Origin: Sorex araneus
Lineage: Eukaryota; Chordata; Mammalia; Eulipotyphla; Soricidae
Reading direction: 5' to 3'
Length of the DNA stretch: 64,000 bases
Assembly (NCBI RefSeq): GCF_027595985.1
Contig: NC_073306.1
Location: 192,713,000 to 192,776,999 of the forward strand
Part shown: positions 9,723 to 20,408 of the stretch, piece by piece
Numbering within the stretch: position 1 is the stretch's first letter
Layout: each line of letters begins with the position of its first letter
Translations under genes and position numbers: made by a program
The notes under the pieces: model-generated
The model's database searches: none
Told to the model about the DNA's origin: nothing
The model's input: the letters and a program-made list of their open reading frames with translations, nothing else

Positions 9723-11653
9723 CTATTAGAGAAGAGAGTAGGAGTCAAAATACTGGTTTTACAACAAACTAAAATGGATTACATGGAAGAGAATCACTAA
9801 ATCAAATGGATTAATATAGAAGGAGCAAATTCCCACTTTGGGGTGAGTCTCCCAAGAAGGGTTGAGTCTGGGGTCACTTACAGTGATACTTGGCCCTGCA
9901 TTTTGGGTCTGATAGTTTAGTGCTTTGCTCTGCAATGTAGCGCTGCCCTGGTCCAGCCACTGAGGTTACACTCTAAAGTTCTTGCCAGGCACGTGTTGCC
10001 AAGAACCAAACTCAGGGCCAGCGCATATAAGGCATGTGCTCCAGCTCCTTGAAATATTTCATGAGCCCAAATAATGATAGTTGTTGGAAAAGAATGTTTA
10101 TATCCTAAGTTTTCATGGATTACAAAATAAAAAATTAAAGATAACGATGTTATTAAAATAAAGTCTCTAGAACTAACTTCCAGTGCCATGTAGGCTCTTT
10201 CACCAGCCATTATCCAGAGATTCATAAATAAATCTTGAGAGACATCAACAAGTTGCAGAGATTCTTCCAGACCCCCTCGCAATGCTGAGTCCCCTGAGGT
10301 ACCTCAGATAGGGGTGGGTGAGCCCATCACCTGCCCAAACAAAGCCCCTGTAGACGCAAACCTCCACACTCTACAGTTGCCACCATGTTACTGGCCAGAT
10401 CCACTGCTGGGTGGGGGACAAGCTTATCCAGAAATTAATCTGTTGAAAAACTCAGATATGTGAGTTTTGTGACTGAAGTATCCAGGCTTTCAGAGTTGGG
10501 GATGGGCTACCTCTCCCCATCTTCCTGTACTCAGGAAGCCCTGGCAATCCCTCACACGCTCCAAAATGCCACCCAGTTAAAAATTAATTCCAGCGGTATC
10601 ACCTCTTTAAAAATTCTGGACTTCCTGGAGCAACTTCTCAAACTCTACAACACTGATAAACTGGTAGTAGCACACCAGATTGGATAGAATACTGTAATGT
10701 AGAAGTCATTCAATCTCAATTAACAAAATATCAACACAGAAGGCTTAATTTGTAACATATTTGTAATCTCTTATACATGCGCTTAATGGCTTCATGGTTA
10801 GGTACAACAATCTTCACTAATTTCCTCCTGAAGAAACATTTTTTTAAAAATTGTTCTTTTAGAAAACTATAACAAGCAATATAAAATAAATTACTGAGGG
10901 ACTACTGTGGGGTAGGCTTAAAGGGTGGTTGGAAAAATTGGTGATAATGGTAGTGGGAAGATACAATGGTTGTGGTATTTGTTTTGGTATATTGAATGCC
11001 TGTAACAAATAGTTATGAGCAACTTTGTAAGCTACAGTGTTTATATAGGGTGTAAGGGGAAAATAAAATTAAAAAATAAAACATATTAATTTGGATTTGA
11101 AAATGGGCTATTCAAACTCTTCAAATATAAATTTAAGAGAGTAGACTGAGGTTGTCCAAGTTGAATCATTAGTTTACACACAACTTTATTTGCTAGCTGA
11201 ATATCCTGACAGTAAGGAGAGTGAGAAAATGGTATGCATAAATAAGATGTTGCCAGAAATTACCATCCTCAACTATTTATTTCTTTTGTTTTATGCAAAA
11301 CAACTACATTTTCATACTCATACACTCTTTAAGCCTCACAGAATACTCTTTTCATGAAGAAATTTAATGTAATTTAACAGGCTGCTGAAAGAAGAAAAGG
11401 AAGAGTCTGATGCTTAAAAATAGTCAATATGCTTTATGCTCTAATACACTGGAAGTGCTATTTTGAAATATAAAATAATTTAATAATGTTTTTATTTTTA
11501 TGGAAATAAATATATGCTGAAGGTGACTATTAAATAAATTAACATCTTATCTTTTTAGACTAATATCTGGCACAAAAAAAGATTGTCCTGCTTTGAATTT
11601 TAAAGTTTCAAAACCATCAACCTACACCAACACTACATCTAAGAAATACATAC
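9723..11653 (-). other. GNRHR: GNRHR intron 2
   Basis: 1.93-kb intron with GT (11653) and AG (9723) ends. It contains a possible old SINE near 9886-10055 and an L1 3' end-like stretch near 10890-11085. The stretch 10060-10690 is mixed GC content, and I recognise nothing firm in it. Confidence 0.85.
10890..11085 (+). mobile_element. L1 3' UTR-like fragment
   Basis: Contains ttgaatgcctgtaacaaat, gagcaactttgtaagctaca and an A-rich end, the pattern of an L1 3' terminus on the plus strand. No clear duplication. Confidence 0.45.
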
Positions 11654-11873
11654 TGTGGGGATCCTGATGAAGGACCCGTGTCAGGGTAAAGATGATTTTT
11701 GCATTACAAATCACCATGATGAGAAGAGGGATGATGAAGAGGCAGCTGAAGGTAAAAAAGTTATAAAAGGCTTGATGCCACCATTGTGGGAAACTGCAGT
11801 GTGTTACACATTGAGAAAAGCCGTCTGTCTGTCCAGAGCTATCTGCTAAATGGATCATCCGGAAGATGTATAG
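11654..11873 (-). CDS. GNRHR: GNRHR coding exon 2 (end of TM4, ECL2, TM5, ICL3)
   Basis: This exon encodes residues 175-247. The acceptor is cccatacag before LYIFRMIHLADS, and the donor is CACA|gtatgt (exon length 220 bp, ends in phase 1). It carries the second extracellular loop with both conserved cysteines: Cys196 (pairs with Cys114 of exon 1) and Cys200 (pairs with Cys14). TM5 is the FTFSCLFIIPLLIMVICN stretch, and the Gq-coupling third loop begins with AKIIFTLTRVLHQDPH. Around residue 191 the sequence is SGQTDGFSQC: the extra position found in primates and ungulates is present, unlike in rodents, but it is not the human lysine. No frameshift or stop. Confidence 0.96.
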
Positions 11874-12159
11874 CTGTATGGGAAAATAAAAAATTTAAAA
11901 GATATTGTTACTTATTTAAAAACCAGTACTTGCATATTTTCTTTTCTATATTTACCACCTTTCATTTGAATTGTTGACCAAAGCAATTGCCAAACCCTTC
12001 AGTCATATCCTTTTGGCATTCTGATGGAAAGTTTTAAGTGCATGTCACTCAAAATAGATATTAGGAAATGTGAATCGATCTATACAACTTATGTTATTTT
12101 TGGAAATTATTTCAGCTTTGCAGAACAATCATGAAAGATTGAAACCTCATTCATATTTT

Positions 12160-12400
12160 ATTTTACTTTATTTTGGGGGAGTGCCTAAGCAATACTGAGA
12201 GGGCCTTCCCTGGGGACACCACCAGAGATGCTTGCCGGATTAGCTGGTCTGACAACTCAATACATGGCCTGGAGGACGCTGTGCTGCTCTGGCCCTGCGG
12301 TGCCTGAGTGAGGGCCTCCAGGGCTGCAACTAGCAATGCTTCCGGGACTATGGAGTGCTGAAAGCTGAGCCCAGGCATGCTGGTGCATGATACACTCTGT
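12160..12400 (-). mobile_element. Old SINE-like sequence
   Basis: T-rich start, then accaccagagatgcttgcc and a GC-rich body unlike the main SINE families, ending agcccaggcatgctggtgca. It may be an early relative. Confidence 0.3.
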
Positions 12401-12500
12401 TATACAATATCCTGGACTCTTTGTTCAGATATTAACTTCAAATGCTAAATGCTGAATAAAATTTTCCCAGCTAATTTTGTTCATTATTTTCTCTATGGCT

Positions 12501-12766
12501 ACTAAGCCTGTAGCACTGTCACTGTCCTGTAGCACTGTCCTCCTGTTGTTCATCGATTTGCTCCAGCGGGCACCAGTAACATCTCCATTGTGAGACTTGT
12601 TGCTACTGTTTTTGGCATATCAAATATGTCACAGGTAGCTTGGTAGGCTCTGCCACACGGGCGGGATACTCTCGGTAGCTTGCCTGGCTCTCTGAGAGAG
12701 ACGGAGGAATCAAACCCGGGTCAGCTGCGTGCAAGGCAAACACCCTACCCACTGACTAAACCTGTA
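12501..12766 (-). mobile_element. SINE type B, 5' truncated
   Basis: The reversed body is 12513-12754: tagcactgtcactgtcctg tail repeats, atcgatttgctccagcggg, ggatactctcggtagcttgc, and the B box as aatcaaacccggg. The last about 20 bases of the head are missing. actaagcctgta (12501-12512) / actaaacctgta (12755-12766) flank it. Confidence 0.9.
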
Positions 12767-12859
12767 CCTAGAATTTAGAATGTTTTCAAAAATTTATTTA
12801 AATTTCATATTTTTAGATAGATAGGCCCCAGGACAGTTCTCAAAATATAGGAAAACTTA

Positions 12860-13235
12860 TAGAAAATATAGGCTAGTGTTGAGTAAGTAGAGGAAAAGAT
12901 AATCAATCTTATTTATGACAAAAGAAAAGCCCTAAAGTCATATATGTCAAACCCACAGCTACAGCACTCAATGGTAGAAAACTAAAACTTCTTTACACAG
13001 GATGAGGATGTCTTCTCTCAATATTATTATTAAACAAACATCTTGTCAATTAGCCAGAACAAATTGACAAGAAAAAGAAATGGAAGATATCCAATTGAAA
13101 AAGAAATAAAACTATTCCTATTTGCAGCTGACATGATAATATGCATGAAAATTATAAGCACTCCACACAAACTGCTAAAATCAATAACTCAATACAGAAA
13201 AGGAGGCCACAACATTAATATTTAAAATTTATTCA
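12860..13235 (+). mobile_element. L1 ORF2 reverse-transcriptase remnant
   Basis: The translated segment contains IEKEIKLFLFAADMIICMK. This corresponds to the L1 reverse-transcriptase block around the FADD catalytic motif, with FADD changed to FAAD. The upstream part (aacccacagctacagcactc) also fits L1. Interrupted by stops. It is the 5' part of a broken L1 that continues at 13445, 14180 and 14700. Confidence 0.75.
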
Positions 13236-13239
13236 TGAA

Positions 13240-13440
13240 ACCATATCGGTAACAGTGCTGTAAGCTACAGTGCTGAAAATTTAGAAAGGAAAAATGCCTG
13301 TCACAGAGGCAGACCTAGTGATGGGAGAGAAATGGGACATTGGGAGACACTGGGGAAGGGACTGGTGCTGCAGCACTATGCCTGAAACCCAATCATGAAT
13401 AATTCTAAAACTCACAGTGAACAATTAAAAAACATTTTTT
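13240..13440 (+). mobile_element. L1 3' UTR fragment inside L1
   Basis: gggacattgggagacactgg, then tatgcctgaaacccaatcat, gaataattctaaaactcac and an A-rich end match the L1 3' terminus seen reversed elsewhere in the window. It separates two L1 ORF2 pieces. Confidence 0.6.
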
Positions 13441-13444
13441 AAAG

Positions 13445-13592
13445 TGAAAGTTACTGCATTTTGATATACTAGTATTTAAGTAAAAAAGAAATCAGAAAAC
13501 AACACTGCTTAGTAATATGAGAAGAAATCAAGAACTTTGTATAAATTTCATAAAGGAGGCAAAAGACGTACATATACAACTATAAGCCACCT
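13445..13592 (+). mobile_element. L1 ORF2 piece
   Basis: gaagaaatcaagaactttgt and gcaaaagacgtacatataca resemble L1 ORF2 just after the reverse-transcriptase core, in the same orientation as the flanking pieces. Heavily decayed. Confidence 0.55.
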
Positions 13593-14181
13593 GATCCAGA
13601 GCTGCTGCGCGCAATATGGACCCTCTTCTCCTAATGACTATGATCTGAGAGCTCTTCTAATCCATTTTGGCATTCAGAGCAGCTTCTTACAGAAATGCAT
13701 CTAGACTGTGAACTGTGCTACAACCCCATGCTGCCCGGGGAGGGATTTTCCCTCTCTACCCTGTCTTTCTGTGTGGAAGATGGCACTGGCAGCAACACCC
13801 ACGTGGCGAGAGCCACCTCCTAAGACTCCTCCCAGAGGTATGAGTTTGTAGTGACGTGGCTCATAGGCCATCTGGGATGGGGGGTGTTACCGGCACGCTC
13901 TCCACTAAGATAAAATCTGGAGCTGCCAAGTGCGAAACGGACCCTCTGCTCCTAAGGACTATGATCCAAGAGATCTTCTAACCCATTTTGGCACCCAGAG
14001 TAGCTTCTGACAGAAATGCATCTGGACTGTGAACTGAGCTTAAATATCAGAAATCCAAAACTGTGCGGCCGCAACAGCGGCCACGCGAGCTCATAGAGTC
14101 TTCATTCTCAGCAATGGAAAACAAATTACTAAATAATGCCTTTTCAGCAGGAAAAAAATAAATAAAACTATAAGCCACCAT
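13579..14181 (+). mobile_element. Unclassified retroposon with internal duplication
   Basis: A segment of about 575 bp (13593-14167) that begins tgatccagagctgctgcgcg and ends in an A-rich tail (aggaaaaaaataaataaa). It is flanked by the direct repeat aactataagccacc (13579-13592 and about 14168-14181), so it was inserted by retroposition into L1 ORF2. Within it a block of about 115 bp (about 13608-13722) recurs at about 13922-14040 with roughly 85-90 percent identity by eye (shared aactgtga, gaaatgcatct, ggaccctct). I do not recognise the family and see no open frame. Confidence 0.65.
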
Positions 14182-14345
14182 TAAAATTAATAATAGAAAA
14201 ACACAAGGAGGTGGAAAACTGTTCCATGGTCATAGATTGGAAGAATGCCATTGTTTAAATGACTATTTTGCACAGCACCCACCCTCCAGAGCAAGGAATC
14301 AAGCTCAGGACCTCACAGATGCAACAAAATCCCTCCCCCAACTTC
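14182..14345 (+). mobile_element. L1 ORF2 piece and decayed SINE-like stretch
   Basis: acacaaggaggtggaaaact and tcatagattggaagaatgcc fit L1 ORF2 downstream of the reverse transcriptase. 14265-14345 (ccaccctccagagcaagg onwards) looks like a decayed reversed SINE. Confidence 0.5.
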
Positions 14346-14700
14346 CTTTTGGAGGAGGATCTCAGACTTAAAGCAATTAATGCAGATTTTCAAAGTGATG
14401 CTCTCTGCAGGTGACATTTCCGATGTTCTTAGTAAAAAAGGTAAATTAAAATTCACTGTTCACACAAAGTTCATTGCCAAATTTCAAGCAAAGTCACTTT
14501 TCTGTTGTTCAGCAACATGAGGAATGTATCCGGCTGCATGATTCCTTTGTTGAAAATGACGATTTTGCAGGTTTCATTATCCCACCAGAACCACCACAAC
14601 CTGATTTTGCTGTTTCAAGGGAAAAACTTCTAAAACTTGGACAAGGGTTGATGGCAAAGAAAGAATTCACAAAACAATGAAACAGGAACTACACACGAAC
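14346..14700 (+). pseudogene. SNX6: SNX6 processed-pseudogene fragment
   Basis: Translation in shifting frames gives LKAINADFQSDAL, then DISDVLSKKGKLKFTVHTK, then FKQSHFSVVQQHEECIRLHD, SFVENDDFAGFIIPPEPPQP and REKLLKLGQGLMAKKEFTK. This follows the order of the PX domain of sorting nexin 6, an endosomal retromer-linked protein, better than that of its paralogue SNX5 (for example HDSFVEN, not HDTLTET). At least two frameshifts break it, and there are no introns across what are several exons in the parent gene, so it is a retrocopy. Both ends are truncated: the match starts near the acidic EED stretch and stops just after KQEL. It sits inside a broken L1 in GNRHR intron 1. Confidence 0.8.
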
Positions 14701-15003
14701 AGTTAACTTATAACAAACCAATAGCATCAAAATTTAACACTGAAATGATAAAATACATTGAAGAAAATATTAGTCTAATAATCACTGTGGTTTTGTTTTG
14801 GAAGTCTATTCCAATGACAACGGAAACAAGGTGAAAATAAGTAAATGATGTTATATTACAATAAAAAGTATGGTGAAAGAAACTATTAAAAGTCACCCAC
14901 TCAATTGGAGGAAATATTCATATATCATACATCTGACAAAAGACTAATACCCAAGTTTTATAAAGAATTTAAAAAGCCCAACAATAACCATCAAAATTAA
15001 GAA

Positions 15004-15160
15004 ATAGGGGATCCTTAGAGAGAGTGCAAGTTGTAAAGTTCATGCCTTTTATGTGCAAAAATGCTGAGCTTGACCCCTGGTATTGTGAGCCACATCTTCT
15101 AGCACCACAAAGTATGACTCTGGTCCACAAGGCACTACTCTCTATAAAAATAGGGGGAGA
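15004..15160 (+). mobile_element. Old SINE inside L1
   Basis: ggggatccttagagagagtg, then gagcttgacccctggtattg as a decayed B-box region. Weak but in the expected order. Confidence 0.4.
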
Positions 15161-15511
15161 GCCAGATAGACTTTTCACCAAAGAAGACGATAGATGGCTA
15201 GTAGGCATCTGGAAAAATCACCATTATCACTTATCAGTAAATTGCAAGTCAAAATAGTAACGAGACTAACATCACACCTGTGAAAATCTACTTTATGTAT
15301 CTAAAAAACCAGGAACAATAAGTACTGGGGATGGAGGGAGAAAAGAAAAAGGAATCTTCAGAGAGTGATGATAGTCCAGTCTATAGAAATGGTATGGGAA
15401 TTTTGTAAAATTAAAATATATCTATCACAGTTCCAGAAGTTCTACCTCTTAGCACCTCTCCAAAGAACACAAAAGCAGTAATTTGAAAAAAAAAAGCACA
15501 CCAAAGTTCAC

Positions 15512-15853
15512 TATAGTCCTGTTCTTTTTTTTAATTAGTTTTGGTTAGAGAAATTTATTTAGTGAAATTAAGAAAGAGATAGAGATAGATAGAGAGAGAG
15601 AAAGAGAGAGAGATGTATTTAAGAGAGAACCTGAGTTTTTCCTTTTTCTTTTTTTCTTTTTTTTTTTTTTTTTTGCTTTTTGGGTCACACCTGGCGATGC
15701 ACAGGGGTCATTCCTGGCTCTGCATTCAGAGATTACCCCTGGCGGTGCTAAGGGGACCATATGGGATGCTGGGAATCGAACCTGGGTCAGCTGCATGCAA
15801 GGCAAATGCCCTACCTGCTGTGCTATCACTCTAGCCCCTATAGTCCTGTTCTT
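15512..15853 (-). mobile_element. SINE type A with extra 3' sequence inside one target duplication
   Basis: The 15-bp repeat tatagtcctgttctt occurs perfectly at 15512-15526 and 15839-15853. Between them lies a reversed SINE (about 15651-15838, ending ctatcactctagcccc). Beyond its A-rich tail are about 120 more bases, with a GA-rich microsatellite (15574-15613) and a second short T run at 15523-15532. The layout fits a SINE retroposed together with a read-through 3' flank. Confidence 0.85.
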
Positions 15854-17480
15854 AATCAAAGTATGGAAATAATCCAAGAGTCCAATGACAAAAATGTAGA
15901 CACAGATGTGATGGAGATAAATGATGAAATATTACTCAGGTATAAGAAAACATGGAACCCCACCATTTGGGACATGGATGGATTTGGAAAGGCCATACTA
16001 AACAAAATAAGTCCAAAGGATAAAGACAAATACTGGATAATATCACTCATATGTAAAATATAAAGAAGCAAAGCAAGGGGTATGAGAAATCCAAATGAAG
16101 AAATGAAAATAAGCCCCAGTGTGAAGAGGTGGCACAGGGTAGAAGAAGTCCAATGGCCAGTGGTGGAGAAACTATTGACACTCAGGTGATCAGCATGATG
16201 TGAGAACATTGAGTTCTAACCAAGCTTTGGAACAAGCACTTAAAAATCAATAGCAAAAAAATTCAAAGAGAAATTTTTCAGGAATTTTCCACCGAATTTT
16301 AAACCAATAAAGTGCTATATTTAACATATATTATCTTTAAAATTAAAAAATTTAAATTTAGTTTAATTAATGCAAGTTTGGATTTTTTTTTTAAATTATG
16401 GAGTGGGAGTGAAATATGCCTTTAAAGAAAAATCTCGAGTTACAACACCCTGGGACCCTGAATAGCCCCCTTCTTGGAAGGTGCCTTCTGTGCACCTGGT
16501 CAAAGGAGACACCCCCACCCCCATGTCTTAGAAGTGCGTCAACAGTGAACTGCAAGTAAGCAGCCCCTCCTCCCAGAGTGTGGTGGGTGTGACCTCCAGG
16601 GTGGTGGCCGCTCACTAAGCCACAGTTATTTTTCCCTTTCCCAGCACTTGGGACTCACATCTCAGCCTCCGTTACCTAATTCTAAAGAGGACAGCTTGAC
16701 TATCTCAAACACATTAGGCCAATAGCCCACTAGCCTGTTCCAATCTAAATACTCCCCAAACTCACCAAAATAATGGTGAACACAAGAATCTGAAATAGCC
16801 TAGTGTAAAAGAACACATCCCCTGAAGCTGCACTAGTGGCCTCACATAAGGCACAGAGGAGCACCAAAGAGGTAGTATTCTTAAAGGGGGAAGTAGGAGA
16901 CCACCATTGACTGAGCCAATCTAGAATCCTCCTTGCAGCGAGAGGGGATCAATGATAGTGAACTGGAGCGACCCACCTCCATGCTACCACAGCAACATGA
17001 AGAAACGGCACAGATCCCCCTCCACGAGGAGTGGATGAAGAAAAGGGTCCTGAAGCCTCAACAGGGAATAACCACAAATACAACCTCTCTGATAAAGAAT
17101 TTAGAGATGAAGTGTTGAGGACGTTCAGTGAGCTCAAAGAAATGGTGGAACAGGCATCCAGTAAATTAAAGGAAGGCACGAAAGAAACAGTGGGATGGAC
17201 AGTCAACAAAATATAGCAAGAAATGAGAGCAGAAATAAGAAAGCTACAAACAGAGAAGGATTTGGTAGATGAAATAAAAAACTCAGTGGTAGGATGACAA
17301 CAGCTGAAGACAGAATCCGTGAGCTTGAAGATGAGCTGCAAAAACACACAGGAAACAAGACATAATGGAAAAAGACCTCAAAATAGCACTTGGGCGAATG
17401 AGACCTTGAGGATGAGTTCAAGAGGAATAACATAAGAATCATTGGAGTAGCAGAAGGACAGGGAAGCAACCCCAGTGAAG

Positions 17481-17733
17481 TAGCACTGTAGCACTGTAGC
17501 ACTGTCGTCCCGTTGTTCATTGATTTGCTCCAGCGGGCACCAGTAACATCTCCATTGTGAGACTTGTTACTATTTTTGACATATTGAATGCACCACAGGT
17601 AGCTTGCCAGGCTCTGCCGTGCGGGCAAAATACTCTAAGTAACTTGCTGGGCTCTTCAAGAGGGACGGAGGACTCAAACCCAGGTCGGCCGCATGCAAGG
17701 CAAACGCCCTACCTGCTGTGCTATCGCTCCAGT
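17481..17733 (-). mobile_element. SINE type B inside the HAL1-like element
   Basis: Tail repeat tagcactgtagcactgtag, then ttcattgatttgctccagcg, ggcaccagtaacatctcc, and a head ending gtgctatcgctccag. Full length. Confidence 0.9.
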
Positions 17734-17734
17734 G

Positions 17735-17747
17735 CCCCCCCCCCCCC
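17735..17747. repeat. Poly-C run
   Basis: Thirteen consecutive C directly after the SINE head; prone to assembly or sequencing error. Confidence 0.9.
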
Positions 17748-18455
17748 AATGAAATAACAACAGTTAAAGGTATTATTTCTTAGAAGTTCCAAGAGCTGGA
17801 GAATGCAGGCATCCAGATCCAAGAAGCCTGAAGGCTGCCAGCTAAAAGAGACCCTAATAAAAATACCCCAAGTCATATCATAATCAGAATGACGAATACC
17901 ACAGATAAAGACACAATACTGCAAGCAGCAAGGTCAAAGAAGAAAATCACATACAAAGAAGCATTCCTTAGATTTACAGCAAACTTATCAGAGTAAATCA
18001 TCCAAAATATTAATGGGATATAGTGAAAAAACTCAATGAAATGAATGCCTCACAAAGAATACTTTATCCAGCTAAACTCCCACTCAAACTTGAAGGAACG
18101 ATACACTATTTCATGGATAAACAAAACGTCCTTTCTTTATTGTAAAGTAAAAAAACTCAATAAAGTATAAATAAAATGAATAATAATTAAGAAAATAATT
18201 TTATATACTATAAAATAATGTCTATTATTATATTTATGACATTAAATAAAGAAAATATTTTAAATGTTGATTTCCTGCTGTCTTTTTTTTTTCAGGAAGG
18301 GCTAAAGAGAATTTAAAAATAATCCCACTAGAGGGCGCACAAGGACCACATCAACATTATATAAGCAATTTAAACTAATTTTCATCTTCTGTGATCCAGT
18401 TCACCCAGGTCCTTATCTGACTCTATCATATGTCCAGATCACTTCTTCTACCTTA

Positions 18456-18468
18456 AGAATGCAACCTT

Positions 18469-18515
<47 letters not shown>

Positions 18516-18662
18516 TTTGCATTTTGGGTCACACCCAGCGATGCTCAGGGATTATTCCTGGCTTTGCACTCAGGAATTACTCCTGGCACCCAGGTCGGCT
18601 GCGTGCAAGGCAAACGCCCTACCCGCTGTGCTATCGCTCCGACCCTGAGAATGCAACCTTTT
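18456..18662 (-). mobile_element. SINE type A, internally deleted, with (ATTT)n tail
   Basis: The reversed body is 18471-18647 with a long ATTT tail (about 18471-18517). The middle (ggtgctcaggggaccat region) is missing, so ctcctggcacc joins caggtcggctgcg. agaatgcaacctttt flanks it at 18456-18470 and 18648-18662. Confidence 0.92.
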
Positions 18663-19011
18663 AGGCTTCAATATTTCTTTGGGACACAAGCATAAAGTTC
18701 AATTTTGCATGACTATAAAGGTGAGGTATAGTCTTCAGAATGCTTAACTTTCCCTTTACCTGGGAGTTACATATTCCCTTAAAATCATCACTCTTTAAGT
18801 ACTTCTTTCTTTATTTTTCCAATATAAATTTGGATTAACAACCTGAACTTGGCTTTCTGCTGTGTAATGGGTCATTTTCACTTTAATGTTTTCTGGTATT
18901 AAGTCCTAATACTGAAACTTTCAATAAAGGTGACCTCAAAGTAGAAAAAAGGTATCTCTGCATTTCCAAGATTAAAGTTATGCCACTTAATTAATTTTCA
19001 AGACTTTTGAA

Positions 19012-19156
19012 GTTGGGCCAGAGCAATAGTCCATTGTGCTGGGCATTTGCCTTGCACACAGCCACCCCGGGTTCGATCCCCAACACCCAATATGGTTCCC
19101 TGAGCACCATAGGAGTGATCCCTGCGCACCACTGGGAGTGGCTAAACAAGAACAAA
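19012..19156 (+). mobile_element. SINE type A, diverged
   Basis: gggccagagcaatagtccat head, perfect-looking B box gggttcgatcccc, short body, and the end gactaaacaagaacaaa-like. Confidence 0.8.
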
Positions 19157-19353
19157 CCTTTGTAGGTATCTCTATTTGTTAACTGGAGGCTATTTGTTTT
19201 GCAACAAAAATTGGAAAGTGAACTAGCTTTCTGCATTCGTTTTGTAGCAGCTATTTCAAAGTTGGTGGCATCTAGAGAGGTGAGAGTGACGTTGTCAAGT
19301 TCCTTCCCTGGGAACCTGTCTTTACAGGCCATGTGATATTGCCATTTCTGCTC

Positions 19354-19621
19354 TTACTACTATCACTGTATCACTGTCATTCTGTTGCTCATCAATTTGC
19401 TCGAGCGGGCAACAGTAACGTCTCCATTGTGAGACTTGTTACTGTTTGGGGGATATCAAATACGCCATGGGTAGCTTGCTAGGCACGGCCATGCGGGCGA
19501 GATACTCTCGGTAGCTTGCCAGGCTCTCCGAGAGGGACAAAGGAATCGAATCCTGGTTGGCTACATGCAAGGCAAACGGCTTACCCGCTGTGCTATCGCT
19601 CCCTCCAGCCTTTACTACTAT
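19354..19621 (-). mobile_element. SINE type B, full length
   Basis: Reversed body 19364-19611 with cactgtatcactgtcattc tail and head ctgtgctatcgctccctcc. ttactactat flanks it at 19354-19363 and 19612-19621. Confidence 0.92.
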
Positions 19622-19680
19622 ATGTGTTATATGTGTAATTTTAGTTTTTTGTTATTTTTGGTATGATTTACTAGGGCTGG

Positions 19681-19705
19681 TGTGTGTGTGTGTGTGTGTG
19701 TGTGT
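19681..19705. repeat. (TG)n microsatellite
   Basis: About twelve uninterrupted TG units. Confidence 0.95.
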
Positions 19706-19824
19706 TTGCGTATATTGGTGGTAAGAATACAACAAAAATTTCCATGTACATTCAAAGTATTGTTGCTCTAGCGTCTGAGCACTTTTGAGTATAGTCTTTA
19801 TTTAACAAATAGATAGCTATTTTA

Positions 19825-19925
19825 ATTTTATTTTTTGGTTGATTTATATTTTATAACACCTCCCAGTGCCCAGTGGTCACTCCTGGTGGTGCTTGGGAGA
19901 CCATATATAGTGCTGTGGATTGAAT
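19825..19925 (-). mobile_element. Old SINE fragment
   Basis: cagtggtcactcctggtgg and ggagaccatatatagtgctg; 5' half lost. Confidence 0.5.
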
Positions 19926-20155
19926 AAATAGCTGTTTTTAAAGCAACTCCTTGGCGAAATAACTATGTTAGATACTCTCTGTCATAAAAGATGAACAACA
20001 TACCCCCATGAGGAAATTAAAAATTCAGCCAGGTGGCATAGCATATGATATTGGTCATGCAAGAGAGACTGTGGTAAGTTCTAACAGAAAGATAAAGTAA
20101 AATATTATGAATATTCAGAATTTCCTTACAAAAAATAATAAATTAATTTGTTGTA

Positions 20156-20334
20156 AGCTTGATTCAGGTTTGGTTTGTCTACTTGTTTTGTTTGGAGGCC
20201 ACACTGAGCTATGCTCAGGCCTTACTCTCGAACTGTGATCAGGAATCACTCCTGGTTGTGCTGATGGGAACATATGGGGCTCCAGGGCTCAAACTCGGGT
20301 CAGCCGTGTGCAAGGCAAGTGCCCGGCCTGCTGC

Positions 20335-20397
<63 letters not shown>

Positions 20398-20408
20398 GCT
20401 TGGTTCAG
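20156..20408 (-). mobile_element. Old SINE carrying a (CT)28 expansion in its head
   Basis: Reversed body 20168-20396: ggaggccacactgagctatg, gcaaggcaagtgcccggcc, then (CT)28 at 20339-20394 in place of most of the tRNA A-box region, and ccag. Imperfect flanks agcttgattcag / agcttggttcag. Confidence 0.8.
20339..20394. repeat. (CT)28 microsatellite
   Basis: 56 bases of pure CT lying inside a SINE head, apparently grown from its tctctct segment. Confidence 0.95.

Larger units (their letters stand above)
14701..16230 (+). mobile_element. L1 ORF2 3' region and 3' end, interrupted by SINEs
   Basis: Follows the order of the L1 ORF2 C-terminal region: acattgaagaaaatattagt, agtatggaaataatccaaga, gggacatggatggatttgga, actggataatatcactcata. 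Many stops. An old SINE (about 15004-15160) and a composite SINE insertion (15527-15838) interrupt it. Confidence 0.75.
16400..18120 (+). mobile_element. HAL1/L1 ORF1-like element, interrupted
   Basis: A GC-rich 5' part (16410-16930) leads into decayed ORF1-like coding (KEFRDEVLRTFSELKEMVE, then KLKEGTKETVG near 17060-17210; coiled-coil-like). After a SINE insertion comes a 3' part with aagtcatatcataatcagaa, aatactgcaagcagcaaggt and acttatcagagtaaatcatc, a pattern I associate with HAL1/L1 ORF1 ends. Several stops; not functional. Confidence 0.55.

Noticed and set aside
13043-13225. A 60-codon plus-strand frame as a gene
   Set aside because: It is a piece of L1 reverse transcriptase (KEIKLFLFAADMI) with the catalytic FADD motif mutated.
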